Below are positions 51,903 through 63,115 of a stretch of 64,000 bases of DNA, in pieces; the stretch's first letter is position 1, and each line of letters begins with the position of its first letter. The stretch covers positions 893,001 to 957,000 of the forward strand of contig NZ_AAQJ02000001.1 in assembly GCF_000168295.1 (NCBI RefSeq), in the 5' to 3' direction. A model generated the notes under the pieces. The model made no database searches. It worked only from the letters and a program-made list of their open reading frames with translations, and had not been told where the DNA came from. This DNA comes from Rickettsiella grylli. Lineage in GTDB: Bacteria; Pseudomonadota; Gammaproteobacteria; Diplorickettsiales; Diplorickettsiaceae. The position numbers and the translations under genes were made by a program.

Positions 51903-52661
51903 TTAATCACTATTTAACTTTTCATAAACAACAAACCCTTCCTCTAAAGGTCCAAAATATTTCAGTTTTCCTTTCTCTAAAAGAGCAACTTTATTGCACA
52001 GTCGGCGGATGGTTTCATTAGAATGCGATGCCAAAACCAAAATACTGGTTTGTTCAATAAATCCAGTAAGACGTGCTTCTGCCTTCTTTTTAAAATTAGC
52101 ATCACCTGCTTCTATCATTTCATCCATTAATAAAATCTCTGGCTTAATACACGTCGCTACTGCAAACGCCAATCTTAACTGCATCCCGGTCGAATACGTG
52201 CGAATAGGCACTGATAAATAATCACCGAGTTCCGTAAAATCAGCGATTTCCTGTACCTTTTCTTGAATTTCTTTTTGACTAAGCCCCAACAAAACTCCTC
52301 GCATTAAAATATTTTCATAACCTGTTGATTCAGGATTAACACCTAACATAACATTGAGCAGTGGAGAAACTCTCCCTTCAATCGTGATACTTCCTTGACT
52401 CGGTTCATATATTTTAGCGAGTACGCGGAGTAATGTACTTTTTCCAGCGCCATTATGACCAATCAACCCGAGTCGGTCACCATGGTTTAAAGTAAAGCTA
52501 ATATTATCTAACGCTTTAACAATAACGATACGTGAGGTTTCTTTTTCTTTATGTATAATTCCTCCCCCTGTAAAACGCAAAAAGGATTTCCTAATTGAAC
52601 GAGCGTTGTGATGATAGATAGGAAAATCAACGTATAAGGAATTAAGTTCTATAAGTGCCAT
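51903..52661 (-). CDS. Polysaccharide ABC exporter, ATP-binding subunit (Wzt-like)
   Basis: ATPase of an O-antigen or capsule-type exporter. The 252-residue protein has Walker A 'GLIGHNGAGKST', the signature 'YSTGMQLRLAFAVAT' and Walker B 'ILLMDEMIEAGD', with the N-terminal 'SLYVDFPIYHHNARSIRK' typical of Wzt/TagH-type subunits. The start was set at Met of 'MALIELNSL' (52661), 10 bp after the permease stop; the open frame continues 24 codons upstream into the permease. It lacks the C-terminal carbohydrate-binding domain that some Wzt proteins have. Confidence 0.9.
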   Translation of the reverse strand: MALIELNSLYVDFPIYHHNARSIRKSFLRFTGGGIIHKEKETSRIVIVKALDNISFTLNHGDRLGLIGHNGAGKSTLLRVLAKIYEPSQGSITIEGRVSPLLNVMLGVNPESTGYENILMRGVLLGLSQKEIQEKVQEIADFTELGDYLSVPIRTYSTGMQLRLAFAVATCIKPEILLMDEMIEAGDANFKKKAEARLTGFIEQTSILVLASHSNETIRRLCNKVALLEKGKLKYFGPLEEGFVVYEKLNSD

Positions 52662-52671
52662 TGAAAATTCA

Positions 52672-53478
52672 TTATAACCAATATGAAATTCTAGCGCGAT
52701 AGCGCGTAAATATGATAAATGCAGAAAGAACACCCGCTATCGTTAATCCGAAGCAGGTCAATAATGCATAATAGGAAGGTAGTTTCCCTAACAAAGGATT
52801 TCTAAATAATTCCATAAATTGTGCAAAAGGATTTAAATCAATAATATAATGATACCCTACGGGTAAACTACTTGGCGACCATATAATGGGTGTTAAGAAA
52901 AAAACGATCTGAATAAAACTCGCAACGAGTATCGGTATATCACGAAATCGTGTTCCCAAAAAAGCAAGTAACGTGCTATAAGAAACCGCATTAATCCAAA
53001 GTACAATTAAGCTAATGACTATAAATAATGTATTACTATTCAATTTAAAATAAGATAAAAAAATAAGCGGAATTAATACTAAAAGATGGTGAAAAAATAT
53101 AAGGAAATTCCGAGTAACGGATTGAAGTATAAAACCGAAATAAGGCTGTTTCATTTGTTTAATAAACGGCTCGACATTCACAAAGGCCATCGTTGCATCA
53201 TTGACAATGGATGAAATTAAATTCCAACCCAGAATGCCTGTCGCAAGAAACGGATAATAGCTTTTTAAATCCATTTTAAACAAGCGACCATATAACATTC
53301 CCATACTGTAAATAGTAAATGCCATGGTCAACGTAATCCAAAAAGGGCCCAATGTTGAACGACGATAGCGCAGTTTTATTTCATGCCAAGCCATTAACAA
53401 CGAAATTCGCCAAGATTTTAAACCGTCTGCAATATCATCCCACGCGAGCTGATATTTTTTATGCAATGAAGCGTCCAT
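52672..53478 (-). CDS. Polysaccharide ABC exporter, permease subunit (Wzm-like)
   Basis: A 268-residue ABC-2-type membrane protein. After a cytoplasmic N-terminus with 'AWHEIKLRYRRSTLGPFW', the hallmark of Wzm/TagG permeases, it has six hydrophobic segments between residues ~40 and 258. With the ATPase 10 bp downstream it should move an undecaprenyl-linked polysaccharide across the inner membrane. It is divergent from the methyltransferase gene at 53661. Confidence 0.9.
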   Translation of the reverse strand: MDASLHKKYQLAWDDIADGLKSWRISLLMAWHEIKLRYRRSTLGPFWITLTMAFTIYSMGMLYGRLFKMDLKSYYPFLATGILGWNLISSIVNDATMAFVNVEPFIKQMKQPYFGFILQSVTRNFLIFFHHLLVLIPLIFLSYFKLNSNTLFIVISLIVLWINAVSYSTLLAFLGTRFRDIPILVASFIQIVFFLTPIIWSPSSLPVGYHYIIDLNPFAQFMELFRNPLLGKLPSYYALLTCFGLTIAGVLSAFIIFTRYRARISYWL

Positions 53479-53660
53479 GATAATTCTGCTATGCTTATTT
53501 TACGCGTAAAAACGCCATGTTCTGAATATACGCAGCGCGGGCGCGCGCGTCAATATTTATTCTCTAACCTTTCAATTAATTTTTTCAATTATTTTAGTTT
53601 AGTAAAAATTTTTTTCGTGTAAACTATTAATGTGAATATTATCGATAAGGAAATGGAAAT

Positions 53661-54545
53661 ATGCATCTTCCCTTTCAATTACCTCCTCTGTTAAAAAATG
53701 GCCCTTGCCCTCTATGGACAGGTTATGACTTTCAAGTTGGTTGCGAGCGAACTAAGGTTCTGCATTATAGCACCAATAACGCAGGTTGGAATGATGATCT
53801 TACTACATATCACGAAAATGCTGCGGGAGAGGATCATGTTATTGATCAGGCCTCTCGAAATTACGCACTTTCTAAATTAGAAAAAATCTTGTCGACAGTA
53901 AAAAAACCCACTATTTTAGAAATAGGTTGTTCCTCTGGTTATATGCTAAAAAAAATAAATCAATTATTTCCAGAAGCTATTCTTATGGGTGCTGATGTCC
54001 TTTATAAGCCACTTCTAGAGTTATCAATGCAACTCTCTATTCCTTTGTTACGTTTTGATATTTCGCAATGTCCCTTACCTGATAGCTGTATAGATGCCAT
54101 TGTTTTATTAAATGTACTCGAACATATAGAAAACGATAGCATGACACTAAAACAAATTTATCGAATTTTGAAGCCTAATGGTGTTTTGATTTTAGAAGTA
54201 CCTTCCGGCCCACATTTATACGACGTACATGATAAAATTTGTAAACATTTTCGACGCTATAAACTTTCTCAACTTTGCCAATTAATTACACAACATGGAT
54301 TTATAGTAACCCGTTCTTCTCATCTTGGGGTTTTTATTTATCCTGTTTTTTTCTTAGCTAAAGTATGGAATAAACGCCTATTTAAAAAATCAGATGCTGA
54401 ACAACGTCAATTAGTCGAAAAGAAAATTCGTCAAACGGGAAAAAGTAAAGTCTTATCCGTTCTTATGCAAATGGAACTCGCGCTTGGAAAATGGATTTCC
54501 TACCCTTTTGGCATTCGATGTGTCGCCTCCTGCATTAAAAAATAA
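53661..54545 (+). CDS. Class I SAM-dependent methyltransferase
   Basis: A 294-residue methyltransferase of the Methyltransf_11 kind. The SAM-binding loop is 'ILEIGCSSGYML' (residues ~93-104), with 'MGADV' after strand 2 and 'PDSCIDAIVLLNVLEHIEND' as motif post-I. An amphipathic/hydrophobic patch near residue 235 may touch the membrane. It lies at the edge of the polysaccharide locus, so a sugar or lipid-carrier substrate is plausible but not shown. It is probably transcribed from the 182-bp divergent spacer. Confidence 0.82.
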   Translation: MHLPFQLPPLLKNGPCPLWTGYDFQVGCERTKVLHYSTNNAGWNDDLTTYHENAAGEDHVIDQASRNYALSKLEKILSTVKKPTILEIGCSSGYMLKKINQLFPEAILMGADVLYKPLLELSMQLSIPLLRFDISQCPLPDSCIDAIVLLNVLEHIENDSMTLKQIYRILKPNGVLILEVPSGPHLYDVHDKICKHFRRYKLSQLCQLITQHGFIVTRSSHLGVFIYPVFFLAKVWNKRLFKKSDAEQRQLVEKKIRQTGKSKVLSVLMQMELALGKWISYPFGIRCVASCIKK

Positions 54546-54587
54546 ATCTTTTAATTCATTATCTTTTTTATAAAAAAAACGAGTGAG

Positions 54588-57016
<2,429 letters not shown>

Positions 57017-57033
<17 letters not shown>

Positions 57034-57853
57034 GTTCTTTCCAGATCGTTTGTGCTCGTTTTTTGGCCTGTTGCAATTCAGTCAATAATACCGGAAACTC
57101 GGGTATATTATCATCCCGTTCTATCATCGTAGCCACTTTGCCAAATCGCTTTACCGCTTGCGTATAAAGGGACCATACCTTTTCAATAATAGGCGCATCA
57201 TGCGTATCAATAATATAATCGCCACAATTTTTATGACCAGCTAAATGAAACTGACGCACCCGAGGAATAGGAATCGCATTGATATACACTAGTGGATCAA
57301 AGTGATGATTAACAGCACTGACATAAATATTATTAATATCAAGCAGGATGAAACAGTCGGCTTGTTCAGCGACTGCCGTTAAGAACTCCCATTCGGTGAC
57401 AGACGAATCGCGGTATTCAATATAACTTGAAACATTTTCTAGCAAAATGCGTCGGCCTAAAAAATCTTGGACCTGTTTAACACGGGAAACGACGTGCTTC
57501 AATGCTTCTTCAGTATAAGGTAACGGTAATAAATCATGCATATTAAAACCATCAATACCCGTCCAACACAAGTGATCCGAAATCCAAACGGGTTGTAGTT
57601 TATCTGCGAGTGCTTTTACTTTTTTTAAATAGTCTTTATTCAACGGATCATAACTTCCTATCGACAAAGAAACGCCATGCAGCGCTAACGGATAATGTTC
57701 GCGGATGCGATGAAGATAATAAAGTGGCTTTCCTCCCGCGACTAAATAATCCTCAGTCATTGCTTCAAACCAATCGACTTTAGGTTGATGTTCTAAAATA
57801 TAGGGAAAATGTTGCGACCGTAAACCCAGACCAAAACCGAGAAAAGCATCCAT
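57017..57853 (-). CDS. DUF692 / MNIO-family oxidase (BufB/HvfB-like)
   Basis: A 278-residue TIM-barrel enzyme of the MNIO (multinuclear non-heme iron oxidase, DUF692) family, which modifies cysteines of ribosomally made peptides. It starts with the family's 'GFGLGLRSQHF', and the likely iron ligands are present: His59 ('LALHGVSLS'), Asp93/His94 ('SDHLCW'), Glu139 ('LLENVSS'), Asp172 ('LLDINNI'), His203 and His207 ('HLAGH'), Asp216/His218 and Glu245 ('IERDDN'). The site therefore looks functional. It follows a small Cys-rich lipoprotein gene, its likely substrate, across a terminator-like hairpin. Confidence 0.9.
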
Positions 57854-57886
57854 TGTCAGGATTAACCCATAAAAATCTTTTAATAA

Positions 57887-57914
57887 AAAAGCCGCGTACT
57901 ACTACGCGGCTTTT
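57887..57914 (-). terminator. Intrinsic terminator between Cys-rich lipoprotein and MNIO gene
   Basis: A perfect 12-bp stem (57887-57898 with 57903-57914, core GCCGCGTA/TACGCGGC) with a 4-base loop. On the minus strand it is followed by a run of six T. It lies 47 bp past the lipoprotein stop and 33 bp before the MNIO start. Such a partial terminator would let the precursor be made in excess over its modifying enzymes. Confidence 0.8.
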
Positions 57915-57961
57915 ATTGTACACAGTCTTATCATTAATGAACAGTCATTCCATTTAAGACA

Positions 57962-58225
57962 TTATCCATTCATTTGATTGGTTGCATTTTCAGCAGTTCT
58001 GCAGCGACGATGGCGATGTTTTTTGTATTTTGGAGGACATACTTGCTTACATTGACTCATGCATTTACAGGTATTACATGGCGTCACGCAGGGTGGAGGA
58101 CAAGATGCTTCACAGAGAGGCGTATTTTCTGGAATGTTTCGCGCACCTGTTGCACAACCTGATAAAAATATGGCGGCTGCAGTAGCAGCGATAACTAAAC
58201 CTGATTTTTTCATGATCATGATCAT
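57962..58225 (-). CDS. Cys-rich small lipoprotein, candidate MNIO substrate
   Basis: An 87-residue lipoprotein: hydrophobic signal (residues ~8-22), lipobox 'FLSGC' with Cys24, then a region with nine more Cys at 38, 42, 46, 50, 53, 55, 59, 63 and 75. Most are spaced by exactly four residues and mixed with Pro ('CPPPCVTPC'), followed by a basic stretch 'KYKKHRHRRC'. An AGGGG lies four bases before the ATG at 58225; Met3 and Met5 are alternatives. The four-residue Cys pattern, small size, export signal and position next to DUF692/DUF2063 genes resemble bufferin and HvfA precursors, but those carry ordinary signal peptides. Metal binding, possibly copper, is inference. Confidence 0.8.
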   Translation of the reverse strand: MIMIMKKSGLVIAATAAAIFLSGCATGARNIPENTPLCEASCPPPCVTPCNTCKCMSQCKQVCPPKYKKHRHRRCRTAENATNQMNG

Positions 58226-58273
58226 TTATCCCCTATAATAAAAATAGATAAGAAAAATTTTTCTATCACGAAT

Positions 58274-58307
58274 TCGCTGCTTATAGCATTAAATTATAGA
58301 ACAGCGA
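58274..58307. promoter_or_regulatory. Inverted repeat upstream of Cys-rich lipoprotein gene
   Basis: TCGCTG (58274-58279) and CAGCGA (58302-58307) frame an AT-rich stretch that contains, on the minus strand, a TATAAT -10-like hexamer. No good -35 is seen. It may be an operator over the lipoprotein promoter or a weak terminator for the wecA-like gene just upstream. Confidence 0.35.
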
Positions 58308-58388
58308 GTGACACTTAGTTTTTATACATAATTGTAAAAGAATGCAAGTATTTTTTAATTTTAAATCCATAAGCGCACAAAAAATAAA

Positions 58389-59438
58389 CTAATTTGTTTT
58401 TTTTATTAACGAATTGCGATAATAATTAACAATAAAAAAATAAATAATAAAAAGTATCAAAAAACTGAGAAACATCACACTTTCATTAAATTGATAATAA
58501 AAAGCACACAACCCGATTAAACCGAATACAACATTTAAACACCCGAAAAGAATATTAATTTGTAATGGAGAAAAATTTAAGGCCATTAATACATGATGAC
58601 CGTGTTGTCTATCTGAAAAAATAGGGGGTTGGCCCTTTAGAAGACGATAAAGCATAACCGCCGTCGCATCAAAGAGTGGGACCGATACAATCCACAACAT
58701 TGTTACGGGCATGATCGGCTGAGAATGACATTGAGAAAGCTCGATTAAAAACCACACTAAACTAAATCCTAATAACATACTTCCTGCGTCCCCCATAAAT
58801 ACCTGCGCTTGTGTACGACAAGGAAAAGGAAAATTAAATCCTAAAAAAGCGAGTACACATGCCATCAGTAATAGTAAAAGCATTTCTTGTGAAAAAAAAT
58901 GGTGTGTCGCTGTTGCACAATAAAAAAGTAAACTGAGTTCTATGAAAACCAACGTTCCTGCTAAACCATCCACACCATCTACCATATTAATGGCGTTAAT
59001 CACACCCAAGCCAGCAATCAGCGTTACCAATAAACTACTTAAGTGGTTTAAATGAATTGCTTTAAAAAAAATGAGATTGCCAAGATGTGTAATCACTATT
59101 TTCCCCCAAAAAATCATGAGTAATAGGGCCATTATTTGTGCAAGAAAACGACTTTTTGGCGACAATTCGTGAAAATCATCGAATAAACCAATAAAAACGA
59201 GTAAACCACAACCTGCGATATAACCCCGGTAATTTTGCAAGGAAATAGGCAAGGTTAATAACCCAGCTAATAAACCCATGAGCATCGCGATTCCCCCTAT
59301 TAAAGGGATATGGCCTTGATGTTGTTTTCGGATATCCGGCATATCCACTAAGCCAAGACGTAACGCCAATGGGCGCAATAAAAAAATACAACACACAGTC
59401 ATACTGAAACTAATTTCAGCAGAGAGAAAATGAATCAT
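58389..59438 (-). CDS. WecA-like undecaprenyl-phosphate sugar-1-phosphate transferase
   Basis: A 349-residue polytopic enzyme of the WecA/MraY family that starts a lipid-linked polysaccharide by moving a HexNAc-1-phosphate to undecaprenyl phosphate. About eleven membrane segments can be counted. The catalytic elements 'GLFDDFHELSPKSR', 'NAINMVDGVDGLAG' and 'VFMGDAGSMLLGF' are intact, as is the C-terminal HxHH-type 'RQHGHHVLM'. The wording fits WecA (UDP-GlcNAc) better than MraY. It likely initiates the polysaccharide exported by the Wzm/Wzt pair at 52-53 kb. Confidence 0.88.
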   Translation of the reverse strand: MIHFLSAEISFSMTVCCIFLLRPLALRLGLVDMPDIRKQHQGHIPLIGGIAMLMGLLAGLLTLPISLQNYRGYIAGCGLLVFIGLFDDFHELSPKSRFLAQIMALLLMIFWGKIVITHLGNLIFFKAIHLNHLSSLLVTLIAGLGVINAINMVDGVDGLAGTLVFIELSLLFYCATATHHFFSQEMLLLLLMACVLAFLGFNFPFPCRTQAQVFMGDAGSMLLGFSLVWFLIELSQCHSQPIMPVTMLWIVSVPLFDATAVMLYRLLKGQPPIFSDRQHGHHVLMALNFSPLQINILFGCLNVVFGLIGLCAFYYQFNESVMFLSFLILFIIYFFIVNYYRNSLIKKTN

Positions 59439-59451
59439 TTTTAGCGTTTAT

Positions 59452-60165
59452 CTATAATACAAATTCCGCTTCGATCGCATCATTTCTAAACATTTTTACC
59501 GTTTCCAACGATACTTCATTTAAATCTCTACCGAGCCCACTTAGTTTTTTTAAAAGACTCGGGGTCACTGTAATAATCGGGCAGTGTATATTTTCAGCTT
59601 GAATAATATTCAGCACTTCTCGAGAACTGGCCCAAATTAATTCTTGGTTGGGTTTTTCTTTTAGAATCTGGAGCGCTTTAGCCATTAAAGGGACCGGATC
59701 AATACCCGTGTCCGCAATCCGGCCTGCAAATACGGAAAGGTAAGCAGGTGTATGCGTTCCGAGTAACTGACTAACTTGAACAACATGTTCTACGGTGGTC
59801 AATGCGGTTATATTTTGTTTAATGCCTTGCTGCGCCAGTTTTTCAATCAATTTGAACGTAAATTGACCCTGACTATCGGTAATCGGAATTTTAACGTAAA
59901 CGTTCTCTGCTAAAGCACTAATCGCCAAGGCTTGGCGTTCCATTTCGACGATATCATCCGAAAAAACTTCAAATGAAATGGGTCGATCAGGGATGGCTTG
60001 TAAAAGTTCTTTCGCAAATTTTCGACAGTCCGTAATCCCTGATTTTTTCATTAACGTTGGGTTGGTAGTAAACCCTTTAATCAACGGATTTTTATACCAC
60101 GCTAATAGGTCTGCCATTTCTGCTCCATCGGCAAATAAGTTAATGGTTAACGCGTTGAGCTTCAT
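59452..60165 (-). CDS. Transaldolase-family protein
   Basis: A 237-residue TIM-barrel of the transaldolase / fructose-6-phosphate aldolase family. It shows 'KGFTTNPTLMKKSGI' (start of the barrel), the Schiff-base Lys in 'NVYVKIPITD', 'NITALTTVEHV' and 'SVFAGRIADTGIDP'. The start at 60165 has an AAGGAG eight bases upstream; the open frame runs 20 codons further. Such short transaldolases are found in heptose and polysaccharide clusters. Together with the GmhA-like isomerase 100 bp upstream it may supply sedoheptulose-7-phosphate for a heptose; this is inference. Confidence 0.8.
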   Translation of the reverse strand: MKLNALTINLFADGAEMADLLAWYKNPLIKGFTTNPTLMKKSGITDCRKFAKELLQAIPDRPISFEVFSDDIVEMERQALAISALAENVYVKIPITDSQGQFTFKLIEKLAQQGIKQNITALTTVEHVVQVSQLLGTHTPAYLSVFAGRIADTGIDPVPLMAKALQILKEKPNQELIWASSREVLNIIQAENIHCPIITVTPSLLKKLSGLGRDLNEVSLETVKMFRNDAIEAEFVL

Positions 60166-60267
60166 CCTATCTACTCCTTCATCAAGAAATAAAACAATAA
60201 AAAACGTTGCAGCCAATACCATCATCCCGTTAAGGCGATTGAGATAATCCGAGAAACAGAGAAAAAT

Positions 60268-60873
60268 TTATACCTTGGCCGATTCTTCCCATTCCCATTT
60301 TGGAGTCATCCTTTTTAACTGAGGATGCATAATCATTAAATGCCATATCACTGCCTGAAACGCTTCAGCATGAGGTGTGATATGGTCAACATTGACGGTA
60401 GGAATCAATACGTAAGCATCCGCATGTTTTGCGGGATAACCTCCGTTTCTTCCCCAAATACCCACTATTTTAGAATTTTGTTTCCTGGCATAATCGACTG
60501 CAGCAATAAGATTAAGACTAATATTTCGCTCCAAATCACCTCCACCCACGGATAAAACAAATAACATGTCTTTTGCAGTCAAGCAACTCACCGTTAACCA
60601 GCTTGAAAATACCGTTCGCCAGCCTTCATCATTCGTTCGTGCCGTTAGTTCGGCGATGTTATCCGTCGGCGAATAGGCTTCGATACCCGCAAGTTTTCTA
60701 AAATCATTAACCGCATGTGAAGCGTTTGCTGCACTTCCACCAACACCTAAGAAAAAGAGACGTCCTTTCTGCTGTTTTAATTCAACGATTAATTGAACGA
60801 TGTCCTCTATATCCTTTACATTCAGTTTATCTATAATCTGTTTCGTTTCGGTAAGAAATTTTTCTGCAAACAT
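60268..60873 (-). CDS. SIS-domain sugar-phosphate isomerase, GmhA-like
   Basis: A 201-residue SIS-domain protein similar to sedoheptulose-7-phosphate isomerases. It has 'FFLGVGGSAANASHAVNDF' (phosphate-binding loop), 'LFVLSVGGGDLERN' and a C-terminal 'DHITPHAEAFQAVIWHLMI' in place of the usual GmhA His-containing ending. The normal 'GNGGSA' is altered to 'GVGGSA'. It likely acts with the adjoining transaldolase-like enzyme on heptose precursors. Specific substrate not proven. Confidence 0.78.
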   Translation of the reverse strand: MFAEKFLTETKQIIDKLNVKDIEDIVQLIVELKQQKGRLFFLGVGGSAANASHAVNDFRKLAGIEAYSPTDNIAELTARTNDEGWRTVFSSWLTVSCLTAKDMLFVLSVGGGDLERNISLNLIAAVDYARKQNSKIVGIWGRNGGYPAKHADAYVLIPTVNVDHITPHAEAFQAVIWHLMIMHPQLKRMTPKWEWEESAKV

Positions 60874-61005
60874 TTTAAATCCGTTTTTAAAATTAACTGT
60901 TCAATTTTCATCACCCGTTTTCTACTTTAGGCCTAAACGTAAGTCTAATACACAGATTACACTCAATATAAGGTAAAAATTTAAATGGAAAAAATTCTTT
61001 CGATT

Positions 61006-61328
61006 TTAATGTGAAATAAGGGATAATTTCTTCGATAATTCTGTAGGAACATTAACCTGTTCACGTTCTATAAACCATCGATACGATTGTTTATATTTTT
61101 TTTCAAATATTCTTTGCCCAGAAATTTTTCGAGCCAATGTGTATGCCCATCCGTCTTCACACGGAATATTTTCACGTAATTCCAAAGCGACATTCTTTCT
61201 GCTGTTTTATAGACAACGTTTCATAAAAAAGATGTTCGCCCAACCTGCGCCAATTTCTAACGTTAAGGAAAAAAAATTGACTGTTTTTTTAACCGATTAA
61301 TAAAAAAATTCCATTTAACGTGTGACAT
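61006..61328 (-). pseudogene. Remnant of an unrecognised gene
   Basis: The 482-bp stretch between the SIS gene and msbA holds a broken frame. An ATG at 61328 ('MSHVKWNFFINRLKK') runs into a frameshift in the A/T-rich run near 61275-61290; the shifted frame then reads 'LTLEIGAGWANIFFMKRC', a stop TAA near 61207, and continues 'VALELRENIPCEDGWAYTLARK' up to a stop at 61006. 'LEIGAGW' recalls a SAM-binding loop but the family is not recognised. The region 60874-61005 shows nothing else. Confidence 0.4.
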
Positions 61329-61355
61329 GAATTATTTACTTCGTTTTCGAAACGA

Positions 61356-63107
61356 CTAACAATCCCTAAACTGCATACTATAAAGCTTGGCATAATAACC
61401 ATTCTTTTCAAGTAATTCTTGATGTGTTCCCCGCTCTATAATTTGGCCTGCATCTAAAACTAAAATTTGCTTTGCACGCTCTACGGTTGAAAGCCGATGT
61501 GCAATCACGAAGGTGGTTCGATTCTGCATCAACTTCTCCAAAGCCGCTTGTATATGGCGTTCTGCTTCCGTATCTAATGCAGAAGTTGCTTCATCTAGGA
61601 TTAAAAACGGCGCATTCTTAAGCAAAGCGCGTGCAATGGCAATTCTTTGCCGTTGACCACCGGATAGTAGCACACCATTCTCACCAATCAAAGTATTCAG
61701 GCCTTGTGGTAATTGTTCAATAAACTCCATGGCATGAGCAGCCTGCGCAGCACGGACTATCGTAGCTTCACTCACATGGCTTAATTGTCCATAGGCGATA
61801 TTGTGTGCAATCGTGTCGTTAAATAAGACGACATGCTGGGACACTAAAGCAAATTGATTCCGGAGATCTTTAAGCTTTATTTCACGGATATCCATACCGT
61901 CGATTAAAATATTCCCTAAATAATTATCATAAAATCGAGGTAATAAATTGACTAACGTAGACTTTCCACTCCCCGAACGACCTACTAAAGCAATCGTTTC
62001 ACCTGGTTTTATGGTGAAACGAATATCCTGCAAAATGAGTTGTTCAGAGAGGTAAGCAAAACTGACCTTTCGACATTCTAAATGACCTTTTAATACATTC
62101 AGCGTATGGGTGCCTTCATCAGGTTCATTTTTCTCGTCCAATAATAGGAAGATACTCCCCGCTGCAGCAATTCCACGTTGAATAATGTTATTGACTGCCG
62201 CTAAATTACGCATGGGTTTGAGTAGAAGTAACATAGCACTCACGAGGGAAGTAAAGCCCCCTGCCGTAATATGCGTTAAATGTGAAATGGCTAAATAAAT
62301 CGTTACAACAGCAATGGCACCTGCTATTAATTGCACGCCTGAACTGGCCAGAGAATTCGTCACCACTACTTTAAGCTCACGAAATCGATTTCGTGCTAAT
62401 AATTTTTTAAATTTTTTAATTTCATAATCTTCACCACCAAACATACGAATCACTTTATAGCCGTCGATTACTTCTTCAGCCACTTGTGTCATTTCACTCA
62501 TCGATTCCTGAACGGCACTATTTAAACTGCGCATACGTCGACTTGAATAACGAGCGATCCAAACCATACAAGGAACCGTAATAAAAAATAATACACTTAA
62601 TTGCCAACTGGCCATCAACATCACAATAATTAATCCCAAAACAAAAAAACTTTCTTGGACTAACGTGATTAATGCATCGGTACTTGCGTTCGCCACTTGG
62701 TCCACATTATAAATAATGGTCGAAAGAAGTTGGCCTGATGTCGTTTTATCATAAAACGTAGTAGGCAAGCGAAGTAATTTAATGAGAATATCCTGTCGGA
62801 TGTTCATCACCACACTTCGTGCGACGCGGGCTAAACAGTAACTGGATGAAAAATTAGCACTACTTCGCATTAAAAAAGCAATCATTAAAATAAAAGGAAG
62901 AAGATGAATAAAATGTTCATCTTTATTCACAAAGGCTTTATTAAGCAACGGTTTTAAAAACCAAATGAGCCCAGCATCCGTATTCGCTAATAAAATAGTG
63001 CCCAGGATGCCTAATAAAAACCAGCCCCAATAAGGATGGAGATAATGCAATAAACGCCGATAGCTATAAAACCCTTTGTGATAGTGCACTGTCGATGGTT
63101 CTGTCAT
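61356..63107 (-). CDS. msbA: Lipid A flippase MsbA
   Basis: Homodimeric ABC exporter that flips lipid A-core across the inner membrane. The 583-residue half-transporter has six membrane helices in residues ~30-330 and a nucleotide-binding domain with Walker A 'GRSGSGKSTLVN', signature 'LLSGGQRQRIAIARAL', Walker B 'FLILDEATSALD' and the H-loop 'IAHRLSTV'. Length and order match MsbA. Its usual partner lpxK is not next to it; the tldD gene lies 8 bp upstream on the same strand. Confidence 0.93.
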   Translation of the reverse strand: MTEPSTVHYHKGFYSYRRLLHYLHPYWGWFLLGILGTILLANTDAGLIWFLKPLLNKAFVNKDEHFIHLLPFILMIAFLMRSSANFSSSYCLARVARSVVMNIRQDILIKLLRLPTTFYDKTTSGQLLSTIIYNVDQVANASTDALITLVQESFFVLGLIIVMLMASWQLSVLFFITVPCMVWIARYSSRRMRSLNSAVQESMSEMTQVAEEVIDGYKVIRMFGGEDYEIKKFKKLLARNRFRELKVVVTNSLASSGVQLIAGAIAVVTIYLAISHLTHITAGGFTSLVSAMLLLLKPMRNLAAVNNIIQRGIAAAGSIFLLLDEKNEPDEGTHTLNVLKGHLECRKVSFAYLSEQLILQDIRFTIKPGETIALVGRSGSGKSTLVNLLPRFYDNYLGNILIDGMDIREIKLKDLRNQFALVSQHVVLFNDTIAHNIAYGQLSHVSEATIVRAAQAAHAMEFIEQLPQGLNTLIGENGVLLSGGQRQRIAIARALLKNAPFLILDEATSALDTEAERHIQAALEKLMQNRTTFVIAHRLSTVERAKQILVLDAGQIIERGTHQELLEKNGYYAKLYSMQFRDC

Positions 63108-63115
63108 ATTTTTTA

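Noticed and set aside
53521-53560. GC-rich alternating purine-pyrimidine tract (GCGCGGGCGCGCGCG) between wzm-like and methyltransferase genes
   Set aside because: Short and without repeats elsewhere; a Z-DNA or regulatory role cannot be supported from sequence.
57974-58185. Plus-strand open frames opposite the Cys-rich lipoprotein
   Set aside because: They lack a start context, and the minus-strand frame has a signal sequence, lipobox and ribosome-binding site.
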